Origin: Elmis aenea
Taxonomy: Eukaryota > Arthropoda > Insecta > Coleoptera > Elmidae
Assembly: GCA_947652605.1 (NCBI GenBank)
Contig: OX393581.1
Span: 30,684,788 to 30,748,787 of the forward strand
DNA length: 64,000 nt
Reading direction: 5' to 3'
Below the pieces are notes generated by a model. It had not been told where the DNA came from, searched no databases, and was given only the letters and a program-made list of their open reading frames with translations. Numbering within the stretch: the first letter of the stretch is position 1; the number at the start of each line of letters is the position of its first letter. This document shows, piece by piece, positions 54,393 through 64,000 of the stretch. The position numbers and the translations under genes were made by a program.

Positions 54393-54894
54393 ATGAGTGA
54401 GGAAAACAAAGAATCTGATCTAGCAAACGATTCCATACAATGTGAAGCAGACAATTCAAACCAAGCTGTCGACAATGAATTTGCATCCGATGTAGCAAAA
54501 AGAAATGATAAACAAAAAAGTATGATTGAGCTAGATTGATGTGTTTTGAGAATAATCTAATTTAGTGTATTGCAGTTGATATATTGTTGAAACCCACAGC
54601 AAATGCACCAATTATGAAGAAGAAAAAATGGGCTGTCGATGCAGATAAGCAGCTAGGTTGGATAATCGAATTTGTTAAAAAATATTTAAAACTAGAACCA
54701 CAAGAGAGTTTGGTAAGGATAGAGCTGCTACTTGTGCACCATGATCACTTGTTATTTTATTAAAATTTCAGTTTGTTTATGTAAATCAAACATTTGCACC
54801 TTCACCAGACCAAACCGTTCGGAATTTATATGATTGTTATAATACAGAAGGAAAGTTAGTACTTCACTATTGCAAAGGTCAAGCCTGGGGTTAA
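54393..54894 (+). CDS. Atg12: Autophagy ubiquitin-like protein Atg12
   Basis: Ubiquitin-like modifier conjugated through its C-terminal glycine (via Atg7 and Atg10) to Atg5; the conjugate with Atg16 acts as the ligase for Atg8 lipidation at the forming autophagosome. Exons 54393-54519, 54576-54712 and 54772-54894, introns of 56 and 59 nt, all GT-AG and in frame; 128 residues, close to other animals. The first ~42 residues are an acidic, disordered tail. The ubiquitin-like core follows: [20 protein letters not shown] (start of strand 1 through the conserved PIMK-KKW), the I-x-F-x-K-K-Y helix, then [33 protein letters not shown] and the terminal QAWG. Gly128 is the last residue, so no processing is needed. 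No poly(A) signal within 200 bp is obvious. Confidence 0.96.
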
Positions 54895-55420
54895 ATTACT
54901 ATAGTTATTCCTTGACTTACATTCCATTGCCGTTAATTATCTATTTTTTAAGTTAAATGTAAGTCGACACTATAAATTCCTTAAGAAAAAATCAGCTGTA
55001 CATGATGTTTAATAATTATGTTATAACTATTTAGTGAAACTAAATGTATTGATTTGTATATTTAGAGCCCTTTTGGCTGTGTATAAAATGCAAATGCATA
55101 AACTTATAAAATTAATTATTGAAATATAAGGCGCTCAGTGGCTCAGTATAAATCAATACTAATTCACAAAGTAGGCTTTGGATTTGTATATTTAATGTTT
55201 TTATAAATAAAAAGTGTAATTTAAAATAACCTATGTATATGTAATAAAAATATTGTCTAGTCAATAACTTTGTTTTAGTTAATATAGGCATGTAAAAATT
55301 TAAGGTTTCCATTTGGAAAAATATAAGTTTACATCATATATCGAAAGTCAAGGTCGCTGAACAAATTCTTTTTAATTTTTAAATTAAGCATTGAAATGTT
55401 AATAAAAATCCTGTGTAACG
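54895..55420. other. 3' flank of Atg12, no other gene recognised
   Basis: Presumed 3' UTR, then AT-rich spacer. AATAAA occurs at about 55206. Confidence 0.35.
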
Positions 55421-55641
55421 TTTTATTCTAATTTAATAAATAAAGAAGTTACAACAAATTTTCAAAAATGATGAAATTTAATTTTTCATCTGTAGTGCCA
55501 AAATGGAAAGCGATATAAAAAATCTGATTACATAGGTGTTCTTTCCTCGAAAATATAGATCAAGAGACCAATATCAGATTTTCGCTAACTATTATGGTAA
55601 CCGAGATGCCTCGTAAGACATTCGAATTGGTCCACCCTGTA
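55421..55641. mobile_element. Solo arm of a GGTCCACCCTGTA-type element
   Basis: Diverged copy of 13375-13597 ending GAATTGGTCCACCCTGTA. A hAT element is inserted right at its terminus. Confidence 0.55.
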
Positions 55642-55786
55642 CAGTGGCCGATGCAGGGGGAGGTAAATGGGGTAATTACCCCCCCCCCAAAGACTAAGAT
55701 ATTTAAAAAAATTAAGTTTTACAAATAGGTATTTTATTTCCTGCGTTGCCGCTTTAGCTTATAACAAAGTCAAGTGAAGATAGATA

Positions 55787-56456
55787 TACAGGGTGTAGAC
55801 TCGGATCACGCAACATAGCAATTTCAATGGTAAAATTTTAAAAGTCGAATTCTTGCTCCGCTAATTATTTTAGAAAAAAAGTGCAAATACGTTTTTTGTA
55901 GAGAAAAAAATTCTGTATCCATAAATGTAATCAATATTACTTTTTCGTTTTCCAAAAACAGAAAAATAAGCAAATTAAAAAACGCGTTTTCGCGAAAATC
56001 TGTAGTGCCTTGGAATTATGCTACGACAACTGCCCATCTTACTAACACTTACTGTCACTTTGACGTTTGAAGTTTATTCTTAATTATCATTTTTATTATA
56101 TCTTGCAATGAAAACGTAACTAATTGTGTAAAATAAATGTTTGATAAAATATAAAGGATAATTATGAATAAACTTCGCGTCAAAGTGACAGTATAAGTGA
56201 CATTAGGCTGGGCAGTTGTCATACCATAATTCCAAGGCACTACAGATTTCTGTCCAAACGCGTTTTTTATTTTGCATAATTTTCAGTTATTGGAAAATGA
56301 AAAAGTAATATTGATTACATTTATGGATACAGAATTTTTTTCTCTACAAAAAACGTATTTGCACTTTTTTTCTAAAATAATTAGCGGAGCAAGAATTCGA
56401 CTTTTAAAATTTTACCATTGAAATCGCTGTTGCGTGATCCGAGTCTACACCCTGTA
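55787..56456. mobile_element. 670-bp perfect-ended palindrome (TACAGGGTGTAGACTCGG)
   Basis: TACAGGGTGTAGACTCGGAT and ATCCGAGTCTACACCCTGTA are exact complements, and the arms pair to the centre near 56100 (TTGACG(T/C)..AGTTTATTC against GAATAAACTTCGCGTCAA). Confidence 0.9.
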
Positions 56457-56459
56457 TAT

Positions 56460-56871
56460 GAATTTATAAATTCAATGGTCACTTATTTAAGTAAAGTACT
56501 AGAAAACGACGATCTAATAAAATTAAACCTTAAATCTGAAATCGATTTTTGGACATAAGAGTGGCAAAAGAAATTCCAGTTAAACGAAAATGTACCTGAC
56601 AGTGCTTTTGAAATGCATAAAAAATGTAACGCTGAAATATACCCCACTTTAAAAATCATTTTGCAAATTTTATGCACTCTTCTTGTTAGCGTTGCCTTGG
56701 CAGAAAGGAGTTTTTCGGCTTTAAAAAAGTTAAAAGGGTGGTTACGATCTAATATGACACAACAACGTTTAACGGGATTGTCTTTATTTCATATTCATAA
56801 AGATATAAATGTCAACATAGACAATATAATAAATACATTTGGAGCCAAATGTAGAAAACTTAATTTTGTTA
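56460..56871 (+). pseudogene. hAT transposase C-terminal domain, ZMYM1-like
   Basis: Reading from 56460: ..NSMVTYLSKVLENDD, an in-frame stop after SEIDFWT, then EMHKKCNAEIYPTLKIILQI followed by the dimerisation motif VALAERSFSALKKLKGWLRS and TGLSLFHIHKDI. This is the usual end of ZMYM1-like hAT transposases. The coding end is cut at 56872 by a palindromic insertion. The upstream part lies across the other palindrome and is not recognisable. Confidence 0.75.
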
Positions 56872-57663
56872 TACAGGGTGTCCCAATTATACACTGCCAA
56901 AAAGTAGGTGTATATTCCTGAGTGAAAATGATGACATTTGTCAAATATTTTGTTATCCGAAAATGCTTCCTTTCAAAGTTGGAGACCTCCAAAGTTGCAA
57001 GAAAAAAAAATCGATTACGTTCTAGCCGTTTAAGCTAGAGCTATCAAACTTGGCTGAAATGTTTAGGTGTTTTCCATTGACTTTGTGGGATAATTAGAAA
57101 GAAAACACACAATTGGAAGTATGATTTATAGTCAGGTCATCCGCTTACCATCTTCAGAATTTTTTTCTCTGGAATAAAATTGAAAATGTCATTCGTCCAT
57201 AAGAAAGTGCGACTTAAGAGGAAAAAATTCGTCCCTCTTTGTTTTTTGCTGTAAACGTAGCCGTTTTCGAGAAAATTAGCGCTAAAGATGCATCGACAAA
57301 CTCTGTTTATACAACTCAAATATGTTTTTTACTAAACTTAGTTGGCTAATGTCATGCTTGACTTAAGGTTTGTTCGCCTGGTAAGCGGATGACCTGAGTG
57401 TAAATCATACTTCCAATTACGTATTTTCTTTCCAATTATCCCACAAAGTCAATAGGAAACACGTAAACATTTCGGCCAAGTTTGATAGCTCTAGCTTAAA
57501 CGGCTAGGACGTAATCGATTTTTGGATTTTTTTTTCTTGCAACTTTGGAGGTCTCCAACTTTGAAAGGAAGCATTTTCGGATAACAAAATATTTGACAAA
57601 TGGTCATCATTTTCACTCAGGAATATGCACCTACTTTTTGGCGGTGTATAATTGGGACACCCT
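56872..57663. mobile_element. 790-bp palindrome (TACAGGGTGTCCCAATTATA)
   Basis: TACAGGGTGTCCCAATTATA at the left is mirrored by TATAATTGGGACACCC at the right, where the last CTGTA has been lost. The arms are inverted throughout (CCTTTCAAAGTTGGAGACCT against AGGTCTCCAACTTTGAAAGG). Confidence 0.88.
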
Positions 57664-58250
57664 TTTCATCATTTTCAAAGCCTACTAATGTAAAATAATT
57701 AATACCGTACGCTTTTAAAACAAAATTGTTCTTTTGCGATTTTCTTAAAAATTTTGTTATGTAAGGGTATAAAAGTTTTAGTGTGTTGAAAAGAGAATGA
57801 CAATGTCTTTCAAACCGTATAAAAAAATATGAATGGTGCCGTTGAAAAAAAACAGATATGGTGCCGTAACTCCTAAAAAAACAAAAGAAAACAAAAATTT
57901 GACACGACAATATTTTGGGAAATACTGTATCAAACCACTTTTATTTGAAACTTTTTTTGATAGCTCTTTCCAATAACAAAATAAATGGGGTTGTCATAAG
58001 TGATGCCTCACCCTGTATAAACTTAATTAAGATTTTATATATGAAATCGGGTACATTGTAAAAAAGAAAAACAATATTATTTTGATTCCTTTATTTTATA
58101 ATTACATTTTAAGGTACGTTCAATGGTTTTACTATAAAGACAGTCGTTCCATTACAGCGGAACTTCTCCGCACAATACTAACGTATCAAATCAGTTTATA
58201 GAGATTATCACAGAATTGTGACTTAAAAAACAACATTAAATATTAACCAC
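57664..58250. other. Intergenic; solo arm ending at about 58015
   Basis: A segment ends GATGCCTCACCCTGTA (to about 58018), in the style of the TACAGGGTGAGGC solo arms. No gene is recognised. Confidence 0.35.
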
Positions 58251-59681
58251 ACTCTATAATATACACCTAATAAAATACAAAAGAACACGGCTGTTGTAAT
58301 AAAACATTTTTAAATATACTTGATGTTCCAGACCATCTATTGCACCTTGACGAACAAACTGAAACACCCTGTACAAAATTGGATAATCCATACAATTTTT
58401 TTTTTTAATTAAATCAACTAACAACTGAAAACAATTAAATTCACACACCAAAATGAAAACACTATTACTACTAAATTAAAAACATTAAAATAAAATTCAG
58501 TAACTATATATGTATGTGGAACTCTTAAGGATGAGCAAACTTCAATAAAAATATTTTGGTTTTTAACTTTATGAAACATAATAACTTAACAATAATGATA
58601 AACACAACATAATGAAAAAAATGCCCTTTAAGGAACGGTAACTATAATATACTCGTTACTTGTAATTGGTCAGTACGTCATTTTTTTTTAACTGTTCCAC
58701 TTTTAAAGTATGATAAAAAAAAGGTGTAACGAGAGCAAGTCACATGTTTTTATTATATTTACCTTAAATGTAATGCACACAGCACACTTAATGGTACAAA
58801 TAAGAAAAAAAATCATACCATATGCACGTTATTTTCAAAAATTAAAGCAGTGTTTCTCAAACTTTTGCATGTCACAAGATACCTGAATGTTTTAATCTAT
58901 TCGTCAGAAAAGTTACATATGTAAATAGAGTTGATAATGATGTCAATAGTGGGGCAAATGAAATTTTAAAATACATGATAATTTACTTAATTAAAAAAGG
59001 TGGATTTTTCATAACTTAAAAAAATTAAGAAATTTAATATGTGCACAGTAATTCATAAGAAGTGAGGCAAACTTTAGGATAATATATAAACATTTGCATA
59101 GCCAACTTGCTTTAATTAACTAGAAAACTTTATAAAGTCCTGGAGTTTTTTAATGAAGCCAAAGTGGCTAATTTTTTGTACATAAAATCCCAAAGTTTGT
59201 CACTTTCAACAAGTCACCCTGCATATACACCAAAATTCAAAAAAAAAGTTCATAAAATATAGTGGTCCAGAGTTCATGGAAAAGAATTTGAGAAGCACTG
59301 AACAAATACAACAAACATCTGATAGTGCGAGATGTAACTCACCCTGTAAACAAACTGGGCATTGTTTTCACTGGTTTAAAAATTTGTTAACAGACTCTTC
59401 CTTACAAGCTCTCCCTAACTATGACTAGCGTAATCAAACTGGAATATACCTAGTCATAATTACAATAAAACTCTTTAAATATTTAGCATTATCGTAATAT
59501 TTTAATGGACATTTTTAATACAAATACTTAAACATGACGCGCATGAAAAACAACATATTCTTTGTTTCTCTATAAATATAATCATAAGGTAACTTTACTC
59601 ACAACAGCATGCATTGTTTTTGATGCACGTATCATTATAAATCTTAGTTATATTCTCACTCTAGGTATAGGAAATCACTTG
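58251..59681 (-). other. 3' flank / possible 3' UTR of the SorLA gene, with repeats
   Basis: Holds a solo end CTGAAACACCCTGTA (58312-58376), a hAT-like MITE (58849-59300) and a CACCCTGTAAAC end near 59340. The 3' UTR extent cannot be set. Confidence 0.35.
58849..59300. mobile_element. hAT-like MITE (CAGTGTTTCTCAAACTT ends)
   Basis: CAGTGTTTCTCAAACTTTTG and GAATTTGAGAAGCACTG are TIRs. The flanking 8 bp agree poorly, so the duplication has decayed. Confidence 0.65.
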
Positions 59682-60725
59682 TTATGCTATAACGAGGGGT
59701 TCATCATCCGAAAAGCCTCTAATCTGAGGACTTTCGTCTTCCTCTAATCCGTTATCGTCGAATGTCGCAGCCCCCGATCTCGTGTCGTAGTGCGAATTTG
59801 CAAATCGAGTGAAGCTATTTTGCAATCTACGGTGTCTGAATACTAAAAATGTTAAAGATCCACCTAAAACAAAAACTAATAAGCAAACTGGAACCAAAAT
59901 TGCTGTTAGGCTGCTTGTGCTGAGAGATTCGTTCCAAGGTGTATCTTTCTTCGACGGTTTGGCATTTGCAACTTCCGACAAAAGTGAACGGTAACCGTTA
60001 TCCGATTTTAATCGGACGGCAAAGGAATACATTTCAGCCGTTGCATTATTAAAGATGAAAGGTGCACTCGAAACTTCGTAACGTTCCGCTGTTGTTTCGT
60101 TCAAAGTGTTGCCTTCGGATACTAAAACCTCATATTTAAAAGTACCTACTTCTGTTGGAATATCACGCTCTTGCCAATAAACGACACAACTGCCATTGTA
60201 TTGTGGGAATACTTTAACTTCATGAGGGGGTAGGATGGGAGGAGCATGGTACGTAACAACAGGTGTGTAGATTGCGTTTTTAACGTTCGTCGATACTTTT
60301 ACTTCATAAATACCGCCATAAGTGACTCTGAACTTGTGAGATAATTCTATGTCGGTTGAGTCTACTTTCGTGTATGATGAAGTGCGATTTTTAGACCTTT
60401 CGTGGACTGTAATCTGTAAATAAAATAAATTTAACACTCTCCTAAAACAAATCTCTATAAACACGTACAATATATCCGATCGGTTCAGGCAGAGACCAAC
60501 ACGAGGCCGACCACTGAACGAGCATGCTCATTGTGTCTCCCTGGTCTTGGCCAACACTTAGCCGCTTTGGAGGTGCTTGTTTATTTAACGTAGTTGCAAC
60601 AATTGATTTACTCGAAATTGGCCCCAAGCCTAGAGGTGCTATCACACCTACAGTAAATATATACTTTTCACAAGCATCTAGATGTGTCACTGTGGCTGTC
60701 AAATCGGTGGTGTTATAACGTGGCC
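59682..60725 (-). CDS. SORL1: Sortilin-related receptor SorLA/SORL1, last two exons (partial gene)
   Basis: Endosome-Golgi sorting receptor of the VPS10P family. Exons (minus strand) 60725-60469 and 60413-59682 flank a 55-nt GT-AG intron; 59682-59684 is TAA. The acceptor before 60725 shows that the gene continues beyond the window. Exon A is fibronectin III sequence (THLDACEKYIFTVGV). Exon B (243 residues) finishes that domain, adds another (VKVFPQYNGSCVVYWQERD), then one membrane span (AILVPVCLLVFVLGGSLTFL). The tail has FANSHY, the known Vps26/retromer site in human SORLA, an acidic cluster (DDNGLEEDES), and the terminal DDEPLVIA, matching human DDVPMVIA, the GGA-adaptor site. The ectodomain VPS10P, LDLR-A and EGF parts are not here. 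Confidence 0.94.
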
Positions 60726-61039
60726 CTTAAAATGAATTAACTAATTAATTAAACTACACTTCATAAAAAGTTTTTTTATTGTTATTATAAACCGATACTC
60801 TGCGATACTTTTTAAAAAAATAATTCCATAACATACTTAATATGTATGAAAAACGGTAATTTGGACATTATTTAACTCGCCATGACTTCCGCTTGGTTTA
60901 CTAACGTAAGAACTCGGGTGGGGTGTTTGTGACACCCCACTGGTTTTTCATTCTATTCACAATTTTTTGTCCACATTTACCACAATTTTTATTTAAAATT
61001 GTTCATAAAATGATTTCACACTACTATTTGTGAATTTAA
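60726..61039 (-). other. SorLA intron sequence
   Basis: Presumed intron upstream of the FnIII exon. It includes the hairpin TGGGGTGTTTGTGACACCCCA at about 60918-60938. No further SorLA exon was recognised between here and 64000. Confidence 0.45.
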
Positions 61040-61331
61040 CATGTTGACGGACACTTGCGTCTATAGCAGTCAAACCAAGTTCAAAATGTGACATGACTGC
61101 AATAACCGTCCAAAATAAATGGTCGTTTTTAGGCACTGCTGCTATAGCCGTCTGAATATGCGTTTGCTAGCATACTACTACAAGCCTTGTGTCACATTGT
61201 CAACACTAAGAAATAGGGTTACTTTTATTTGGCGGCTTTTACCATTCCCTTTTAAATCCAATCCATGTGGTTGTGCTAGTGCGTGATTGTCAATTTTTGA
61301 ACTTCACATATTGTGAGTGTCCGTCAACGTG
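61040..61331. mobile_element. 292-bp piggyBac-like MITE, TTAA duplication
   Basis: CATGTTGACGGACAC and GTGTCCGTCAACGTG are TIRs flanked by TTAA (61036-61039, 61332-61335). Subterminal AACCAAGTTCAAAATGTGACA-like and TTGAACTTCACA blocks are also inverted. Confidence 0.82.
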
Positions 61332-61342
61332 TTAATATTGAT

Positions 61343-61720
61343 TTTATACAAGGTGTTTGAAATACGAGTTTAAACGTGGGGATCTTGCTTATTGTAATAG
61401 CTAGAGTATAGGTTTAAATTTAACAAAGTTACTTAATTTGATGCTCATTAATAAGTCGAAGAGAAATTTGAAATATCTCGAACGGTATTCGAGAAAAATT
61501 TAAAAAAACCGGAAAATACGATTTTTGAAAATCGCCCATTACTGCTTTGAAGTATAAAATATCTCAAATATGTATTAACATTACCCACGCAACTTCTTAA
61601 GCTGAATCGGATGGTAATTACTAGTTATTTCTAAGTCGATTCGATTTTGTTTTATGAATATTTAAATGGCAAAAATTGCGCCCATAAGAAAAAATAAATG
61701 AGAAAAAATCTGTATGCGTT
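61343..61720. mobile_element. Solo arm of a TACAAGGTGTTTGAAATACG element
   Basis: TACAAGGTGTTTGAAATACG resembles the TACAGGGTG family terminus, and the following ~100 bp have the typical GGATCTTGCTTATTGTAAT body. No inverted partner was found. Confidence 0.4.
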
Positions 61721-62062
61721 TATTTGTTTAATCGCAGTAATTCCTCCATTTACAAATTCTCCATTCACGCAAATTTGCTCTAGCACGGTAAAAGAATTTT
61801 TAAATTTTAAATAATCTACTAGACACCAGATTGAATTATGTTAGTCGGAAAAATTTAAGACAATAAAAAAGGGACTGGGGTGTCTACAGTACCCCGTGCA
61901 AGTCACGGTAGGGTAAATCTTAAATATCCACTAAATTCATACATAATATTAAAGGCTAGGGCACATTATTGCCGGATCGGGGCGCAGCGCTTTGCATTTA
62001 AAAGATGCGGCAACGCACGCTAGTACCGTGTCGGGCCGCAGCGCATCATACACAAATCAAGA

Positions 62063-62356
62063 TTGTGCAGAGGCTATTTAAAAGAAAAAGAGGCAGAAAG
62101 TCTCTTGAATAACATGATTTGGCCACCACACTCTCCGCATCTGAATCCTAGAGCTTGTATGAGAAGAGCTCGATGGAAAAGTCCGCAAAAAATGTTCTTC
62201 GTCATAAGATTAGCTTTGGATCATGTTCATTCGAAAAAATGGAAGAGAATTTTACCAAAAACAATAAAAAAATTAGTTGCTCGATGCCAAGATTGCCAAG
62301 AAATATCAGTAGGTAAATGTAAACACGGCTTTTTTGATGAAAATTCAGTAACATAA
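62063..62356 (+). pseudogene. Tc1-type transposase C-terminal remnant
   Basis: The frame includes NNMIWPPHSPHLNPRACMRR, the WPxxSPDLNPIE region around the last catalytic acidic residue of Tc1 transposases, then WKRILPKTIKKLVARCQDCQ and a short basic end. The catalytic E after NP is replaced (R-A-C), and nothing of the first 250 residues is present. Confidence 0.7.
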
Positions 62357-62424
62357 ACAGTTTTTGTATTCTTGCTTAATTTTATGAAATTCCAAAATGT
62401 GAGTAATTATTATAATTTTAATTA

Positions 62425-63451
62425 TACAGGGTTCTCGTTTTTCGAAGGCCACTATGGGGATCTCATAAACGGTAAGAGTTACGACTTCACTTGAATTAGG
62501 ACAAAGTTGTATATTCAGGTGCTTAATAATTTGTCGCAAACAGAACTTATCTAACTTTTTTAGTTTTTGAGATATGGGGAAAAAAGTTAAAAATGGATTT
62601 TTGTTTTTTGCCCGTAACTTTTTCATTTGATGTAGAATTTCATTTTTGTAAAAACTTTTTAATGGCCACTTTTTGCAAGGAATCAAAATACCCAATTATA
62701 TTTTCCATGTGACGTTTTCCTTTTCTTAAACCATCATCAGGTAATTTGTTTCTTATGGACGCTATATCTGATTTTAACGCCAATTTGTAGAGCATTTTAT
62801 TTTGAATTCAATAATTGATAACACTTGGCACTTTTTTGAAAAAATGGTTGTTAAAAATGGTATAAACAAATATTTTATTTTGAAAAATTCTTAATCGGCA
62901 TGGTAAATAATTATTGTCTGTGTTCCTTTTTCCTTGAAAGCATTATTATTAAAGGGATTTAATTCTGCGTTAATGGCTTCTAATAAGTAAAAAGATTTTT
63001 GGACATTTTTTAAAAACTATGAAAACATATTATTTGATTACGAAAATTTTGTTACAAATAATTGTATGCCAAATGGATTAAATACACATATTAGTGAAAT
63101 TAATTACGTAACTGAGGAAAATTTTCTAAAAATGGTTGCAAATAAGTAAACAATGTTAATGCATTCTCAACATATTTATTAAGACCTGCTTTTGTTAACG
63201 AATTGTCAATTTTATTAATTAAACCTTTTCTAAATCAATATGAAACAGAGAAAAAGGCTATGTTTTGTGAAATAAAAAAAAAAGGGACAAACACAATTAT
63301 TTACCACGCCGATTAGGAACTTTTCAAAATAAAATATTTGTTTTTACCATTTTTAACAACAATTAATTCAAAAAAGTGCCAAGTGTTATACATTATTGAA
63401 TTCAGAATAAAATGCTCTACAAATTGGCTTATCAGAACGAGAACCCTCTAT
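62425..63451. mobile_element. TACAGGGTTCTCG element, palindromic form
   Basis: TACAGGGTTCTCGTTTTTCG at the left and AACGAGAACCCTCTA at the right. The left half matches 12529-13040; the right part (63280-63430) is its inverted copy, truncated just before the terminus (jump at about 63431). The middle (63000-63180) is the reverse complement of 13090-13250. Confidence 0.8.
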
Positions 63452-63856
63452 ATTATGTATTTATGTCACTCAGTAAAAATTTCTTTTATATTTAATGAAC
63501 ATTTTTTGTGTTTAACTTTACAGTTCTCAAACTTTTGATCGGAAGTGTAAGTAGTTCTTCATTCATTTCAGAAAAAAATCCGTTGCCTATATGTACAATT
63601 CCAATGCGTTACCGACAATAAACATGTGCGCTGAAATCCGCGAGGTATCGCACACTTGGACGGATCGCAACCGTTCACAGTGGATCACGACCAAAAATCC
63701 GCCTGCCAGGCGATGCGCTAATGCTCTCCGTTGCGGCCCGCTCCACCCCGTTTATAGTGTGCAATAGATCATATAAAATGCATGAAAACGATCCATGCGG
63801 ATTTTTGCGATGCGGTCCGGCCCAGTGCGACCTGTCCTAATGTGCGCTAGCCTTAA

Positions 63857-64000
63857 ATGGTGATATTAATTTGCTCAAAACTTGTATTTTGTAAAATGTT
63901 AAACTTAGTTGGCCTTGATTATATCAACGTGTCATACTTTTGTTTTCCAATAATGTACTGATTGTCATGGTGATTTTAATGTTTAGTATCCAAATCATGG
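63857..64000. other. End of window, presumed SorLA intron
   Basis: Unremarkable AT-rich sequence. Confidence 0.35.

Larger units (their letters stand above)
55642..57663. mobile_element. hAT (ZMYM1-like) element broken by two palindromes
   Basis: Begins CAGTGGCCGATGCAGGGGG at 55642 and carries a C-terminal hAT transposase frame (56460-56871). It is interrupted by two TACAGGGTG palindromes, 55787-56456 and 56872-57663. The right hAT terminus was not identified and may have been lost with the second insertion. Confidence 0.55.
61953..63853. mobile_element. 1.9-kb Harbinger-like element (AGGCTAGGGCACATTA ends)
   Basis: AGGCTAGGGCACATTA at the left and TAATGTGCGCTAGCCT at the right are flanked by TAA (61950-61952, 63854-63856), the PIF/Harbinger type of duplication. 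GC-rich subterminal blocks (CGGATCGGGGCGCAGCG at the left, GCGATGCGGTCCGGCCC at the right) are roughly inverted. The interior holds a Tc1 fragment and a palindromic element, both presumably later or captured insertions. Confidence 0.72.

Noticed and set aside
1..64000. CRISPR array, prokaryotic operon or viral genome
   Set aside because: No regularly spaced direct repeats, no dense coding, and spliced animal genes throughout; the palindromes are inverted, not direct, repeats.
60726..64000. Further SorLA exons
   Set aside because: No minus-strand frame in this stretch shows FnIII, LDLR-A or VPS10P motifs; it is filled with repeats and read as intron.

Overview
This is a 64 kb piece of a large, AT-rich, repeat-loaded animal nuclear genome. 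Long intergenic spaces, very short spliceosomal introns (52, 55, 56 and 59 nt), a TATA/initiator core promoter, U1 snRNA genes, and mariner/Tc1, hAT, piggyBac, Harbinger-like and RTE-type LINE debris all point to an insect. A SorLA receptor gene argues against a fly. A beetle or similar is my guess, but the order cannot be fixed from the sequence alone. Nothing prokaryotic, viral or CRISPR-like was seen.

Host genes, by region. (1) 8.5-11.4 kb: two intact tandem U1 snRNA genes on the minus strand. A third copy at 23.4-25.3 kb, on the plus strand, is cut in two by a 1.67-kb insertion flanked by a 9-bp target duplication. (2) 28.56-34.5 kb: a probable two-exon gene for an 88-residue secreted orphan peptide (TATA box, initiator, four-codon first exon, 5.5-kb intron, signal peptide). 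(3) 42.58-45.0 kb: a complete five-exon glucuronyltransferase I gene (GT43, GlcAT-I/B3GAT3), the enzyme that finishes the proteoglycan linker tetrasaccharide. (4) 54.39-54.89 kb: a complete three-exon Atg12 gene, the ubiquitin-like autophagy conjugation protein. (5) 59.68-60.73 kb, minus strand: the last two exons of a SorLA/SORL1 sorting receptor (fibronectin III, membrane segment, tail with retromer and GGA adaptor motifs). The rest of that gene lies beyond the right edge. These genes are functionally unrelated neighbours. They do not form an operon or a pathway.

The remainder is mostly mobile DNA. The dominant theme is about twenty elements that end in (TA)TACAGGGTG and are largely long palindromes (foldback elements of 0.5-1.2 kb). 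One of them (17.66-18.56 kb) still encodes a DUF4817-type helix-turn-helix fused to the end of a mariner-type transposase. hAT elements with readable 8-bp target duplications are the second theme. At 14.6-18.9 kb there is a stack in which six elements are nested up to three deep, each boundary marked by its target duplication. Other highlights are a piggyBac-like element whose empty site is preserved in a duplicated locus 13 kb away, a LINE interrupted by two adjacent MITEs, and a degenerate tandem repeat at 2.5 kb.
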